Below are positions 30,888-40,074 of a stretch of DNA of 64,000 bases, piece after piece. Origin of the DNA: Tannerellaceae bacterium. Its GTDB lineage: Bacteria > Bacteroidota > Bacteroidia > Bacteroidales > Tannerellaceae. A program made the translations under genes and the position numbers. A model generated the notes under the pieces. That model made no database searches. It saw only the letters and a program-made list of their open reading frames with translations, and had not been told where the DNA came from. Each line of letters starts with the position of its first letter. The first letter of the stretch is position 1. The stretch spans positions 62,001 to 126,000 of the forward strand of contig JAJQFE010000022.1 in NCBI GenBank assembly GCA_021201295.1. Direction: 5' to 3'.

Positions 30888-32021
30888 ATGGAAAAAGTCA
30901 GAGTGAAAAAAGTGAAGACCAGACGCGAAATGAACGATTTCGTGAAACTGCCGGGCCGAATTTACGCAGACTGTCCAAACTATGTTCCCGACCTCGAAAT
31001 GGATGTTCGTGAAACATTCAGCTCCAGAAACGTTGGACTCGAATTCTCCGACATACAACCCTTCATCACCTACAACGAAAAAGGAACCCCCATAGGCCGG
31101 ATAGCCGGGATCATCAACCACCGCGCAAACAAAAAATGGCAAACAAAAAATGTACGGTTTGGGTTCATCGAATTTATCGACGACAAAGCCGTATCCGCCG
31201 CCCTCCTCAATGCCGTAGAACAATGGGGCAAAGAACAAGGTATGGAATGCATACAGGGACCGATGGGAATTTTTGACTTCGACAAAGAAGGAATGCTCAT
31301 CGAAGACTTCGATAAAATGGGCTCCATGATCACCATATACAATCCACCCTACTACCCGAAGCACATGGAAACCCTCGGATACGAAAAAGAAGTAGACTGG
31401 GTACAGATCAGCATTGAAATACCCAAAGAAGTACCCCCCAAATATGCCCGGGTAGCCAAACTATCAAAAGAAATGTTCGGACTACGCGTCAGGAAACTCA
31501 CCGACACCGACATCCACCAATACGGATACGGCAAAAAAGTATTCCACCTGCTGAACCTCGCCTACGCCCCCCTGTTCGGATATACGAAACTGACCGACAA
31601 ACAGATAGACCTATATCTCAAACGCTATATTCCCCTGGTAGACAAACGCTTCCTGCCCATCATAGAAAACGAAGCCGGAGAAGTAGTAGGCGCAGTCATA
31701 ACCATGAACAGCCTCTCAAAAGCCCTGCAAAAAACCAAAGGAAAACTCTTTCCCCTCGGATGGTTCCACCTGCTCCGCGCCCTCAAATGGAAAAAAGAAG
31801 AAAAAGCAGAACTACTGCTCATAGCCGTCCATCCCGACTACCAGGGATTAGGCGTCAACGCCCTCTTCTTTGACGACCTCATCCCCATCTATAACCAAAG
31901 CCACATCAAATGGGCAGAAACAGGACCCCAACTGGAAAACAACGTCCGGGAACTGACTCAGTGGAAACCATTACACCCCACCTTCACCAAAAGAAGAAGA
32001 TGCTATAAAAAAAATATATAA
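30888..32021 (+). CDS. GNAT-like acyltransferase of the polyene-like cluster
   Basis: 377 residues, no signal peptide. The N-terminus (VKTRREMNDFVKLPGRIYAD, CPNYVPDLEMDVRETF) and the C-terminal GNAT fold with the acetyl-CoA loop LLLIAVHPDYQGLGVNALFF mark a large GNAT family common in Bacteroidota; members are often annotated simply as N-acetyltransferase. Some bacterial GNAT-like proteins act as N-acyltransferases on long-chain amines (the bacterial ceramide synthase type), so transfer of the cluster's acyl product to an amine is a reasonable hypothesis, not shown. First gene of the cluster, 11 bases before the ketosynthase. Confidence 0.78.
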   Translation: MEKVRVKKVKTRREMNDFVKLPGRIYADCPNYVPDLEMDVRETFSSRNVGLEFSDIQPFITYNEKGTPIGRIAGIINHRANKKWQTKNVRFGFIEFIDDKAVSAALLNAVEQWGKEQGMECIQGPMGIFDFDKEGMLIEDFDKMGSMITIYNPPYYPKHMETLGYEKEVDWVQISIEIPKEVPPKYARVAKLSKEMFGLRVRKLTDTDIHQYGYGKKVFHLLNLAYAPLFGYTKLTDKQIDLYLKRYIPLVDKRFLPIIENEAGEVVGAVITMNSLSKALQKTKGKLFPLGWFHLLRALKWKKEEKAELLLIAVHPDYQGLGVNALFFDDLIPIYNQSHIKWAETGPQLENNVRELTQWKPLHPTFTKRRRCYKKNI

Positions 32022-32032
32022 AAGAAAACAAT

Positions 32033-33256
32033 ATGGAAAAAAGAGTAGTAATAACAGGCATGGGAATCTGGTCATGCCTCGGGAAAACGCTTGAAGAAGT
32101 ACGCGAATCCCTCTATACCGGAAAAAGCGGCATAACCTTCAGCCAGGAACGGAAAGAAGCTGGATTCCGCTCAGCCCTATGCGCCCACATAGAACGACCC
32201 GACCTCAAACCCCTCATCCCCCGGAACCAGCGGCAGTTTATGCCCGAAGAAGCCCAATACGCCTACATGGCAACCCGGACAGCACTCGAACACGCCCGGC
32301 TGGACCAGGACTATATCAACCAACACGAAGTAGGCATTATCTACGGAAATGACTCCGCAGCCGAAGCAACCATGGACGCCCTCGACAAATTCCGTGAATT
32401 CAGAGACACCGCCGCCTGCGGCAGCGGCGCCATCTTCCAGTCGATGAACTCCACAGTCACCATGAACCTCGCCTGCCTCTTCAGACTACGCGGCATCAAC
32501 CTGACCGCCTCAGGCGCCTGCGCATCCGGCTCACACGCCATCGGATTATCCTATCTGCTTATCCGCAACGGACTACAAGACTGCATGATTTGCGGAGGCG
32601 CACAGGAAGCCAACCCCTATAGCGTAGCAGCATTCGATGGCATCCAGTCATTCTCCATACGGGAAGACGAACCCACCAAAGCCAGTCGCCCCTTCGACCG
32701 CAACCGCGACGGACTCGTACCCGGCGGAGGCGCAGCAACCATCATAATTGAAAGCTACGAACACGCCATAAAACGAGGCGCACCCATCCTGGCAGAAATA
32801 GTAAGCTGGGGATTCTCCGGCAACGGCGACCACATCTCCACCCCAAACATAGCAGGCCCCACCCGGTCACTGGAAAGCTGCCTGAAAAACGGCAACATAA
32901 CCCCACAACAAATAGAATACATAAATGCCCATGCCACCTCCACACGCATCGGCGACAGCCGGGAAGCTCAGGCAATCGCACAACTATTCAGCGATTACAA
33001 AATACCTGTCACCTCCACCAAAAGCCAGACCGGACACGAAATGTGGATGGCAGGAGCCAGCGAACTCATCTACTCCATGCTCATGATGAAAAACAACTTC
33101 ATAGCAGGCAACATCAACTTCGAACACCCGGATGAAGAAACAGCCTGCCTGAATGTAATACCGGAAACATACGAAACACACTTCGATATGTTCCTCTCCA
33201 ACTCATTCGGGTTCGGCGGCACCAACTCAACCCTCATTATAAAAAACATATCATAA
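32033..33256 (+). CDS. Beta-ketoacyl-ACP synthase (FabF-like)
   Basis: 407 residues with thiolase fold. The active-site Cys lies in SGACASGSHA, and the two catalytic His lie in NAHATST and KSQTGHEMWMAG; the C-terminus SNSFGFGGTNSTLII is the family signature. It condenses malonyl-ACP with the growing chain. It is the only ketosynthase in the cluster, with no partner chain-length-factor paralog, whereas aryl polyene clusters usually carry two or three. The ACP gene follows after 31 bases. Confidence 0.94.
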   Translation: MEKRVVITGMGIWSCLGKTLEEVRESLYTGKSGITFSQERKEAGFRSALCAHIERPDLKPLIPRNQRQFMPEEAQYAYMATRTALEHARLDQDYINQHEVGIIYGNDSAAEATMDALDKFREFRDTAACGSGAIFQSMNSTVTMNLACLFRLRGINLTASGACASGSHAIGLSYLLIRNGLQDCMICGGAQEANPYSVAAFDGIQSFSIREDEPTKASRPFDRNRDGLVPGGGAATIIIESYEHAIKRGAPILAEIVSWGFSGNGDHISTPNIAGPTRSLESCLKNGNITPQQIEYINAHATSTRIGDSREAQAIAQLFSDYKIPVTSTKSQTGHEMWMAGASELIYSMLMMKNNFIAGNINFEHPDEETACLNVIPETYETHFDMFLSNSFGFGGTNSTLIIKNIS

Positions 33257-33287
33257 CATACTAATAACAATAAAAAAATAAAACACT

Positions 33288-33530
33288 ATGACACGCAACG
33301 ACATTGTAGAACAAGTAAACAGCTTATTAGCAGAAGAATTTGAAGTAGACGCAACCCTGTTTACCCCCGAAGCCAACGTAAGGGATACTTTATCCTTAGA
33401 CAGCCTCAGCCTGGTAGACCTGGTAGCTATCATTCAATACACCTACAAAATAAAAATCCCGGTCACCGACCTGAAAACCATACAAACATTCACCAACCTA
33501 TACGACTATATAGAAACACACCTCCCATAA
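33288..33530 (+). CDS. Acyl carrier protein
   Basis: 80 residues. The phosphopantetheine attachment Ser is in LSLDSLSLVDLVAII (about residue 36), preceded by an acidic helix (NSLLAEEFEVDATLFTPEANV). It would carry the growing acyl chain between ketosynthase, reductase and dehydratases. Single ACP in the cluster. Its stop is followed one base later by the dehydratase start. Confidence 0.9.
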   Translation: MTRNDIVEQVNSLLAEEFEVDATLFTPEANVRDTLSLDSLSLVDLVAIIQYTYKIKIPVTDLKTIQTFTNLYDYIETHLP

Positions 33531-33531
33531 G

Positions 33532-33957
33532 ATGAAAAGTGAAGACATAAAAAAACTCATTCCCCAACGCGACCCGGTCCTGATGGTAGACGAACTGATA
33601 GAGGCAACAGGCGATAAAGCCGTCACCCGCCTCACCGTCAGGCCCGGAAACTACTTTATCGACGAAGACAAGCTACTGGCTGAAACCGGATTGATAGAAC
33701 ATATCGCCCAGTCAGCCTCAGCATTCGCAGGACACAAAGCCATAGCCACAGGAGCCACAACACCCCCCATAGGCTATATCGGAGAAATAAAAAACTTCCA
33801 TTGCACCCGCCGCCCACACATAGGCGACGAATTACAAACAACCATCACAATAGGAAGCAAAATAGGTGGAATAACAATCATAACAGGCGAAACCCGCACC
33901 AACAGCGAAACAATAGCCAGTACACAAATGAAAATTTTTATCAACCCCAACCCATAA
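33532..33957 (+). CDS. 3-hydroxyacyl-ACP dehydratase-like hotdog protein (first)
   Basis: 141 residues, single hotdog fold. IPQRDPVLMVDELIEATGD at the N-terminus and GLIEHIAQSASAFAG (long helix with His-adjacent active site) resemble the ApeP-type dehydratases of aryl polyene clusters. It removes water from 3-hydroxyacyl-ACP to give a trans-2-enoyl chain. Together with the next gene it may form a heterodimer or work on different chain lengths. Assignment by family resemblance. Confidence 0.82.
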   Translation: MKSEDIKKLIPQRDPVLMVDELIEATGDKAVTRLTVRPGNYFIDEDKLLAETGLIEHIAQSASAFAGHKAIATGATTPPIGYIGEIKNFHCTRRPHIGDELQTTITIGSKIGGITIITGETRTNSETIASTQMKIFINPNP

Positions 33958-33970
33958 AAACAAACCAGCC

Positions 33971-34336
33971 ATGCTGCTTGAAAACAAATACTACAAAATC
34001 CTCCGGACAACAACCGACGGCCCGGCCGCAACATACCATATCGCCCTGCTGCCCGGTTGCGACGTATACCGCGGACACTTCCCCGGCAACCCGGTAAGCC
34101 CCGGCGTATGCAACATCCAGACCATCCGCGAATGTGCAAGCCTACTGACCGGAAAAAAACTATTCATCAGCACCATCAAACAATGCCGCCTGACCGCCGT
34201 AGCCTCACCAGCCATTTGCCCGGAAATAACCATACAAATTAGTGCCACCCCCACAGATAACGGATTCAACATTACAGCAAAAATCACCGGCACAGAAAAA
34301 ATATACATGCAATACAAAGGAGAAATGACCCTATGA
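33971..34336 (+). CDS. FabZ-like hotdog dehydratase (second)
   Basis: 121 residues. The motif YRGHFPGNPVSPGVCNIQTI contains the FabA/FabZ-type HFPGxPxxPG loop with the catalytic His; the acidic catalytic residue would be in the following helix (TIRECASLL). Similar to ApeI-type dehydratases. Its stop overlaps the start of the MMPL exporter gene by 4 bases (ATGA), which indicates translational coupling. Confidence 0.83.
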   Translation: MLLENKYYKILRTTTDGPAATYHIALLPGCDVYRGHFPGNPVSPGVCNIQTIRECASLLTGKKLFISTIKQCRLTAVASPAICPEITIQISATPTDNGFNITAKITGTEKIYMQYKGEMTL

Positions 34337-36813
34337 CAGAACTTTGCCTGAAAATTTATCACTTTTTCCGTAATCATCGGGCCATATTCTGGCTGTCCAT
34401 GATTACCCTATACATTCTCTGCGGATACTTCGCTTCAAAAATACACCTCGAAGAAGACATAAACCAACTCATGCCCTCCTCCAAAAACGAAGACGGCAGC
34501 ACCAAACTTGCCTTTGCCAACCTACGCATCAAAGACAAAACATTCCTGCTTTTCGAAGGCAAAGACAGCACCCCCATAGAACATATAATAGAAACCTGCG
34601 ACGCATTTATCGACTCACTAACCTATAAAAACGCCCTGCTGGAACCCACCCGACAAGTAGTCCAGAACATTTTCTACCAATTACCAGATGAACTCATGTT
34701 CGACGCCATAGATTACCTGAGTACCCACCTCCCGGCCTATATAGATACCTCCGTCTATGCCCGCCTCGATACCATGCTCACCTACGAACACATACAACAA
34801 CAAATGGAAATCAATTACCACGACTTCCAGAGTCCGGTAGGAACCCTGTTTCCCGAACTTATACAAATAGACCCGGTAGGACTACGGAACCTGCTCATAG
34901 AACAAATAAAACCCTTCACAAAAGGAGCAGCCGGCAGCTACCAAACCATCGACAACCACTTCTTCGTTCAGGACTCATCCGTATGCGTAGCATTCATTAC
35001 TCCCATGCACTCAGGCATAAATACCGGACAAAGTTCCGCCCTGTTCCACCTGTTAAACGACCAGATAGAAAAATTCGCCCTCACCAACCCCCAGGTAAAA
35101 ATCAGTTATCACGGCACACCCGCCAGCGGATTCAACAACTCACAACAAATAAAAACCGACCTGAAAGGAACCATTACTACCTCACTGCTAATCATACTCC
35201 TTTTTATCTTTATCTGCTTCCGCAACTACAACACCATCCCACTCCTGATACTACCATTAGGATTTGGCATACTATTCGGATTAGCCGCCATGTACTTTAT
35301 CAAAGGGCAATTCTCACTCCTCTCACTCGGCATCGGGGCAATCGTGCTCGGAGTAGCACTCACCTACGTACTTCACATCCTGACACACTACAAATACGTC
35401 AGCGACCCCGAACAAGTCCTACGCGACCAGGTCAGACCCGTTTGCCTCGGATGCCTCACCACCATAGGCTCCTTCATGGGACTCATCTTCGTACGCACCG
35501 AACTACTACAAGACTTCGGACTCTTCGCTATCCTGGCCATTACAGGAACCACCGCATGGAGCCTCCTCTACCTGCCCCAGTTCCTGCATCCCGGTAAAAA
35601 CAAACGAAACCACCAGGCATTCGCCATCATCGACCGGATCAACAACTACCCGTTCGACCGCAGCAAACCCCTGATCACCCTTGCACTGGCCACCACCATC
35701 ATATGCCTCGGATACTATCTATCCGGAGATAACCGGTTCGACGCCGATATGCACAACCTCGGCTACAAAGCCCCGGACATTACCTACTCAGAAGACCTGC
35801 TCCGTGCCAAAACCCATACCGGCGACAAACAAAGATACTTCGCAAGCACAGGAACCAGCATGGAAGAAGCCATTAAAAACTTCACCATAATGGCCGGCAA
35901 ATTAGATTCCTTACAACAACTCGGACTGGTAAAAAGCTATACACACACCAACCAGATCTTTATACCCCTGCCAATACAACAACAACGCATCCAGGCCTGG
36001 AAACAATTCTGGAATCAGGAACGGTTGCAACAAACACACAACCTGATCCAACAAACAGCCCCACAAGCAGGCCTGCGCCCGGAAGCCTTCGACCCGTTTT
36101 TCGAATTGGCCACAGCCGGTTATACCCCCAAAGCACTCTATGAAGCAGCCATCATACCCGAAGGCTACCAATCCACACTCATGGAACAATCCTACAACGG
36201 AGAATACCTCTGCTTCACCTCCGTACGATGCGAAAACGACACCATACGCAACAAAGACAGCCACTACAACCGCATCTGCGATGCCATAGCCACGACACCC
36301 AACCTGCTCGTACTCGACACCTACTATTACACCACAGATACCCTCCTCCAACTCAATGACGACTTCAACGCCCTCCAATGGATATCCATGCTATTCGTAT
36401 TACTGGTACTATTCTTCAGCTTCCGCTACAACCTCCGGCACACCCTGCTCGGCTTCCTGCCCATACTATTAAGTTGGCTGATCGTATTAGGAGCCATGAC
36501 CATATGCAATATACAATTCAACCTGATCAACATCATTATTTCCACCTTTATTTTCGGGATAGGCGTAGACTACAGCATATTTGTGATGGACGGACTGCTG
36601 AGTGGCAAACAAAACACCCAATTATTAAAATACCATAAAACCGCTATATTTTTCAGTGCAATTATCTTAATAACTACCGTAAGCAGTATGCTGTTTGCCC
36701 AACACCCGGCCATCCGGTCAGTAGGCTTCCCCACCCTCATCGGATTAATTTCCGCAGTAGGACTAACCTACATCCTGCAACCAGTCCTGTTCAGAAAAAT
36801 AAATAAAAAATGA
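34333..36813 (+). CDS. MMPL/RND superfamily exporter
   Basis: 826 residues, about 12 membrane helices in two halves, each preceded by a large periplasmic loop. An N-terminal helix (HRAIFWLSMITLYILCGYFA) is followed by IHLEEDINQLMPSSKNEDG. GFGILFGLAAMYFIKGQFSL and FIFGIGVDYSIFVMDGL are the conserved helices 4 and 10, the second with the GxxxDY/F proton-relay motif. Proton-driven exporters of this family move lipids and polyene pigments in other clusters. It overlaps both neighbours by 4 bases. Confidence 0.93.
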   Translation: MTELCLKIYHFFRNHRAIFWLSMITLYILCGYFASKIHLEEDINQLMPSSKNEDGSTKLAFANLRIKDKTFLLFEGKDSTPIEHIIETCDAFIDSLTYKNALLEPTRQVVQNIFYQLPDELMFDAIDYLSTHLPAYIDTSVYARLDTMLTYEHIQQQMEINYHDFQSPVGTLFPELIQIDPVGLRNLLIEQIKPFTKGAAGSYQTIDNHFFVQDSSVCVAFITPMHSGINTGQSSALFHLLNDQIEKFALTNPQVKISYHGTPASGFNNSQQIKTDLKGTITTSLLIILLFIFICFRNYNTIPLLILPLGFGILFGLAAMYFIKGQFSLLSLGIGAIVLGVALTYVLHILTHYKYVSDPEQVLRDQVRPVCLGCLTTIGSFMGLIFVRTELLQDFGLFAILAITGTTAWSLLYLPQFLHPGKNKRNHQAFAIIDRINNYPFDRSKPLITLALATTIICLGYYLSGDNRFDADMHNLGYKAPDITYSEDLLRAKTHTGDKQRYFASTGTSMEEAIKNFTIMAGKLDSLQQLGLVKSYTHTNQIFIPLPIQQQRIQAWKQFWNQERLQQTHNLIQQTAPQAGLRPEAFDPFFELATAGYTPKALYEAAIIPEGYQSTLMEQSYNGEYLCFTSVRCENDTIRNKDSHYNRICDAIATTPNLLVLDTYYYTTDTLLQLNDDFNALQWISMLFVLLVLFFSFRYNLRHTLLGFLPILLSWLIVLGAMTICNIQFNLINIIISTFIFGIGVDYSIFVMDGLLSGKQNTQLLKYHKTAIFFSAIILITTVSSMLFAQHPAIRSVGFPTLIGLISAVGLTYILQPVLFRKINKK

Positions 36814-38285
36814 AATACGACGTAATAATCATAGGAAGCGGATTAGGCGGACTGGAATGTGCACATATCCTCTCCCGCGCCGGCATGAAAGTGCTGGTAC
36901 TGGAAAAAGAAGCACAGCCAGGAGGCTGCATACAAAGTTACAAAAGGCACGAATTAGCTTTCGACACAGGCTTCCATTATGTAGGAGGACTCGGCGAAGG
37001 ACAATCCCTGCATGCCACATTCCGGCACCTGGGACTCCTGTGCCTGCCCTGGCAACGCCTGGACGACCACTTCGACCGGATAACCATCGGAGAACGCACT
37101 TTCTCATTTGCACAAGGATACGACGCGTTTGTCAGCACATTAGCAGCCGCGTTCCCTTCCCAGCGGGAAGCCCTGCAAGCCTATGCCAACCTATTGAAAT
37201 GCTCCGGCAGCCACCACTTTGACCTGTTGAAACCCTACAGCAGTGAAAACTCTTTTTCCTCCCGGCTTTTTCAAACAAGTGCCTGGCAATACTTCACCGA
37301 CACCTTTGACGACCTCCTGTTAGTAAACGTCCTCAGTGGTACATCACTAAAGATGGAACTGCGACAGGAATCCCTGCCACTCTTTACCTTCGCCCACGGC
37401 AACAGCAGCTTCATCGAAAGCAGCTGGCGGTTAAAAGGAGACGGCTCACAGATCGTAAACTCACTGACAAACGACATCCGCACCCACGGCGGAGAAATCA
37501 TCACCCGGTCCGAAGTAGAAGAACTGGTGGAAAAAGACGGCAAACTGGTATATGCCCGGAGCACCAACGGAGAAACCTATGAAGGTAAAACCTTCATTAG
37601 CAACGTACACCCAGCCATTACCAACAACTGGATAAAACAGAGCAACCGGATGAAAAAAAACTACCGCAACCGCATCAGTTGTTTAGAAAATACCTTTGGC
37701 ATGTTCACCCTGTCACTTCGCATTAAACCCCATGCACTCAAATATTTCAACTGGAATCAATATATCTACAAAAAACCGGATGTATGGACTTTCCATCTGC
37801 AAAACAACCCCGTCAGCGGTATATTAGTCAGTTGCCGGATACCGGAAGACGGCAGTGAATACACACAACAAATAGATATACTCACCCCCATGACCTGGGA
37901 CAAGTGCGAACAGTGGACACACACCACCGTAGGCCGTAGAGGCAATGAATACAGGGAAATGAAGGAACGCATCGCCGGTGAATGCATAACATTGGCCGGA
38001 CAATTTATCCCCGGCCTGTACAACATGATAGCCGGAAGCTACACCAGCACACCGCTCACCTACCGCGACTATACGTACACCCCACGGGGATCAGCCTACG
38101 GCCTGCGCAAAGATTACAGAGACCCGGTAGTGACCATGCTTTCGCCCCGTACACCCATACCCAACCTGTTCCTTACCGGACAGAACCTCATACTACATGG
38201 ACTACACGGCGTAACCATGACTACCCTCTACACCTGTGCTGAAATAATAGGAAAAGACTATATATGGAACATAATAAAAAACTAA
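36810..38285 (+). CDS. CrtI/retinol-saturase-like FAD/NAD(P)-dependent oxidoreductase
   Basis: 491 residues. An N-terminal dinucleotide-binding motif (VIIIGSGLGGLECAHILSRAGMKVLVLEKE) is followed by PGGCIQSYKRHELAFDTGFHYVGG, typical of phytoene desaturase and retinol saturase relatives; a C-terminal FAD-binding block TGQNLILHGLHGVTMTTLYTC is present. It could desaturate, isomerise or saturate a polyene double bond. Reaction direction cannot be read from sequence. It overlaps the MMPL gene by 4 bases; FabG follows after 13 bases. Confidence 0.88.
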   Translation: MKYDVIIIGSGLGGLECAHILSRAGMKVLVLEKEAQPGGCIQSYKRHELAFDTGFHYVGGLGEGQSLHATFRHLGLLCLPWQRLDDHFDRITIGERTFSFAQGYDAFVSTLAAAFPSQREALQAYANLLKCSGSHHFDLLKPYSSENSFSSRLFQTSAWQYFTDTFDDLLLVNVLSGTSLKMELRQESLPLFTFAHGNSSFIESSWRLKGDGSQIVNSLTNDIRTHGGEIITRSEVEELVEKDGKLVYARSTNGETYEGKTFISNVHPAITNNWIKQSNRMKKNYRNRISCLENTFGMFTLSLRIKPHALKYFNWNQYIYKKPDVWTFHLQNNPVSGILVSCRIPEDGSEYTQQIDILTPMTWDKCEQWTHTTVGRRGNEYREMKERIAGECITLAGQFIPGLYNMIAGSYTSTPLTYRDYTYTPRGSAYGLRKDYRDPVVTMLSPRTPIPNLFLTGQNLILHGLHGVTMTTLYTCAEIIGKDYIWNIIKN

Positions 38286-38298
38286 AAACAATACAACA

Positions 38299-39027
38299 AT
38301 GAAGTACGCATTAGTAACCGGAGGCAGCCGCGGCATAGGCCGCGCCGTCAGTATCAAACTGGCCCGGATGGGCTATCAGGTCCTGATCAACTACGTAAAT
38401 AACACCACCGAAGCAGAAAAAACACTGCAACAAGTACAACGAACCGGACAAGACGGCGAACTATTGAAATTCGACGTAAGCAACGGACAACAAACCCGCC
38501 AGGCCCTCAAAACATGGCAAAACACCCATCCCGGCGAATACATCGAAGTCCTGGTAAACAACGCCGGCATACGCCGTGACAACCTGTTAGCACTCATGCC
38601 CGAAGAAGACTGGAACCACGTATTAGATACTACCCTCAAAGGCTTCTACCACGTCACCCAACCCCTGCTACAACCCATGATAGTACACAAATCAGGACGT
38701 ATCATTAACATAGCAAGCATAAGCGGACTCAAAGGCACACAAGGACAAACCAACTACTCCGCAGCAAAAGGAGGAATCATAGCCGCCACCAAAGCACTCG
38801 CACAGGAAGTAGCCCGCAAAAACATAACAGTCAACGCCGTAGCCCCCGGCTATATCCTCACCGACATGGTAGAAGGACTCGACGAAGCCACCCTGAAAAA
38901 AACCATACCAGCCAACCGCTTTGGCACACCCGGAGAAGTAGCAGAACTCGTAGGCTTCCTCGCATCACCCGAAGCCGCCTACATCACCGGCAACGTAATA
39001 TCAATCAACGGAGGACTCTATACTTAA
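38299..39027 (+). CDS. 3-oxoacyl-ACP reductase (FabG-like SDR)
   Basis: 242-residue classical short-chain dehydrogenase. NADPH motif TGGSRGIGRA (residues 7-16), NNAG, and the catalytic Ser/Tyr/Lys set (IASIS, YSAAK) are all present. It reduces 3-oxoacyl-ACP to 3-hydroxyacyl-ACP before dehydration. Full length, no lesion. Ketoreductase of the cluster. Confidence 0.94.
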   Translation: MKYALVTGGSRGIGRAVSIKLARMGYQVLINYVNNTTEAEKTLQQVQRTGQDGELLKFDVSNGQQTRQALKTWQNTHPGEYIEVLVNNAGIRRDNLLALMPEEDWNHVLDTTLKGFYHVTQPLLQPMIVHKSGRIINIASISGLKGTQGQTNYSAAKGGIIAATKALAQEVARKNITVNAVAPGYILTDMVEGLDEATLKKTIPANRFGTPGEVAELVGFLASPEAAYITGNVISINGGLYT

Positions 39028-39037
39028 AACGACAACC

Positions 39038-39631
39038 ATGCAAAAATTAATAACACTACTATTCACCCTCATGCTCACCAGTACTTTCCTGACAGCACAG
39101 GAAATCCGGACACTGACAGCCACCGTTACCCGGACCAGGCACCATGCCGCCGTCACAGAAAACCAGGTAGCCACAGGAAAATTCTATTACAAACAACCCG
39201 GAAAAATGTGCATGACATTCAACAACAGAAAAGAAAAACTACTCATGGACGACAACACATTCATCATGGTAAACGATGAAAAAAACAGCGTAGCCAAAGG
39301 AAAAGAAGCAACCCATTTAGCCCTCCTGCAACAAGTCCTACAAAACATCCTTACAGGCAACACCAGCAACATAGACATCATAAAAACCACAGATATGGAA
39401 ATAACCAGACAAGACGAACACACCATCCATATCACCCCAGCCACCACCGGAACCAAAGCAACCCGCAGGATGCTGTTCACCTCATTCACACTCACCATCA
39501 ATCCCAACACCACCCGGCTCGAAAGCATGCGCATGAACGAAAAAGGCGGAAACTACACCCAGTACGACTTCTCCGGCTATATACCCAACGAAACCATAGA
39601 CGACGAAACCTTCAAACCCAGCCCCCAATGA
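39038..39631 (+). CDS. LolA-like outer-membrane lipoprotein carrier family protein
   Basis: 197 residues with a signal peptide (MQKLITLLFTLMLTSTFLTA, then QEIRTLTATVTR). The mature part has the LolA/LppX-type half-barrel pattern: GKFYYKQPGKMCMTF, DDNTFIMVND and a final YDFSGYIPNETIDDETFKP. LolA-like proteins in aryl polyene clusters are thought to ferry the lipid product across the periplasm after MMPL export. It overlaps the thioesterase gene by 4 bases. Confidence 0.82.
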   Translation: MQKLITLLFTLMLTSTFLTAQEIRTLTATVTRTRHHAAVTENQVATGKFYYKQPGKMCMTFNNRKEKLLMDDNTFIMVNDEKNSVAKGKEATHLALLQQVLQNILTGNTSNIDIIKTTDMEITRQDEHTIHITPATTGTKATRRMLFTSFTLTINPNTTRLESMRMNEKGGNYTQYDFSGYIPNETIDDETFKPSPQ

Positions 39632-40074
39632 AAGAACTGAAAGACATCTGCTACATACCGGTAAAATTCAGTGAAATAGACTCCATGCAACGCGTATGGC
39701 ACGGAACCTACATTACCTACTTCGAAGACGGACGCGAATCATTCGGACGCCACTATCCCGGCATCAGCTACGCCGACATGCAACAATCCGGCATCTACGC
39801 CCCCATCTACGGCCTGCAGGCCCGGTACTATGCCCCCCTTGCCATGAACGACACAGCCATCATCCATACCAGCTACATCTACAAACCCGGCGCACGCTTA
39901 GACTACACCTATAAAATCTACCGCGAATCCGACAACACACTATGCGCCGAAGGAAGTACCACCCAATTATTTATCGATACACAGGGAGAGCTTATGACAG
40001 ACAAACCCGGTTACTATCAACAATGGCAGGATAAATATCAAATAACCAACCTAAAAAATAAACCCAATGAATGA
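39628..40074 (+). CDS. 4HBT-type acyl-ACP/acyl-CoA thioesterase
   Basis: 148-residue hotdog protein. The motif FSEIDSMQRVWHGTYITYFEDGRE carries the Asp and following helix of the 4-hydroxybenzoyl-CoA thioesterase family. It could release the acyl chain from ACP or hydrolyse aberrant intermediates. It overlaps the start of the CDP-alcohol phosphotransferase by 8 bases, within a coupled operon. Confidence 0.85.
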   Translation: MKELKDICYIPVKFSEIDSMQRVWHGTYITYFEDGRESFGRHYPGISYADMQQSGIYAPIYGLQARYYAPLAMNDTAIIHTSYIYKPGARLDYTYKIYRESDNTLCAEGSTTQLFIDTQGELMTDKPGYYQQWQDKYQITNLKNKPNE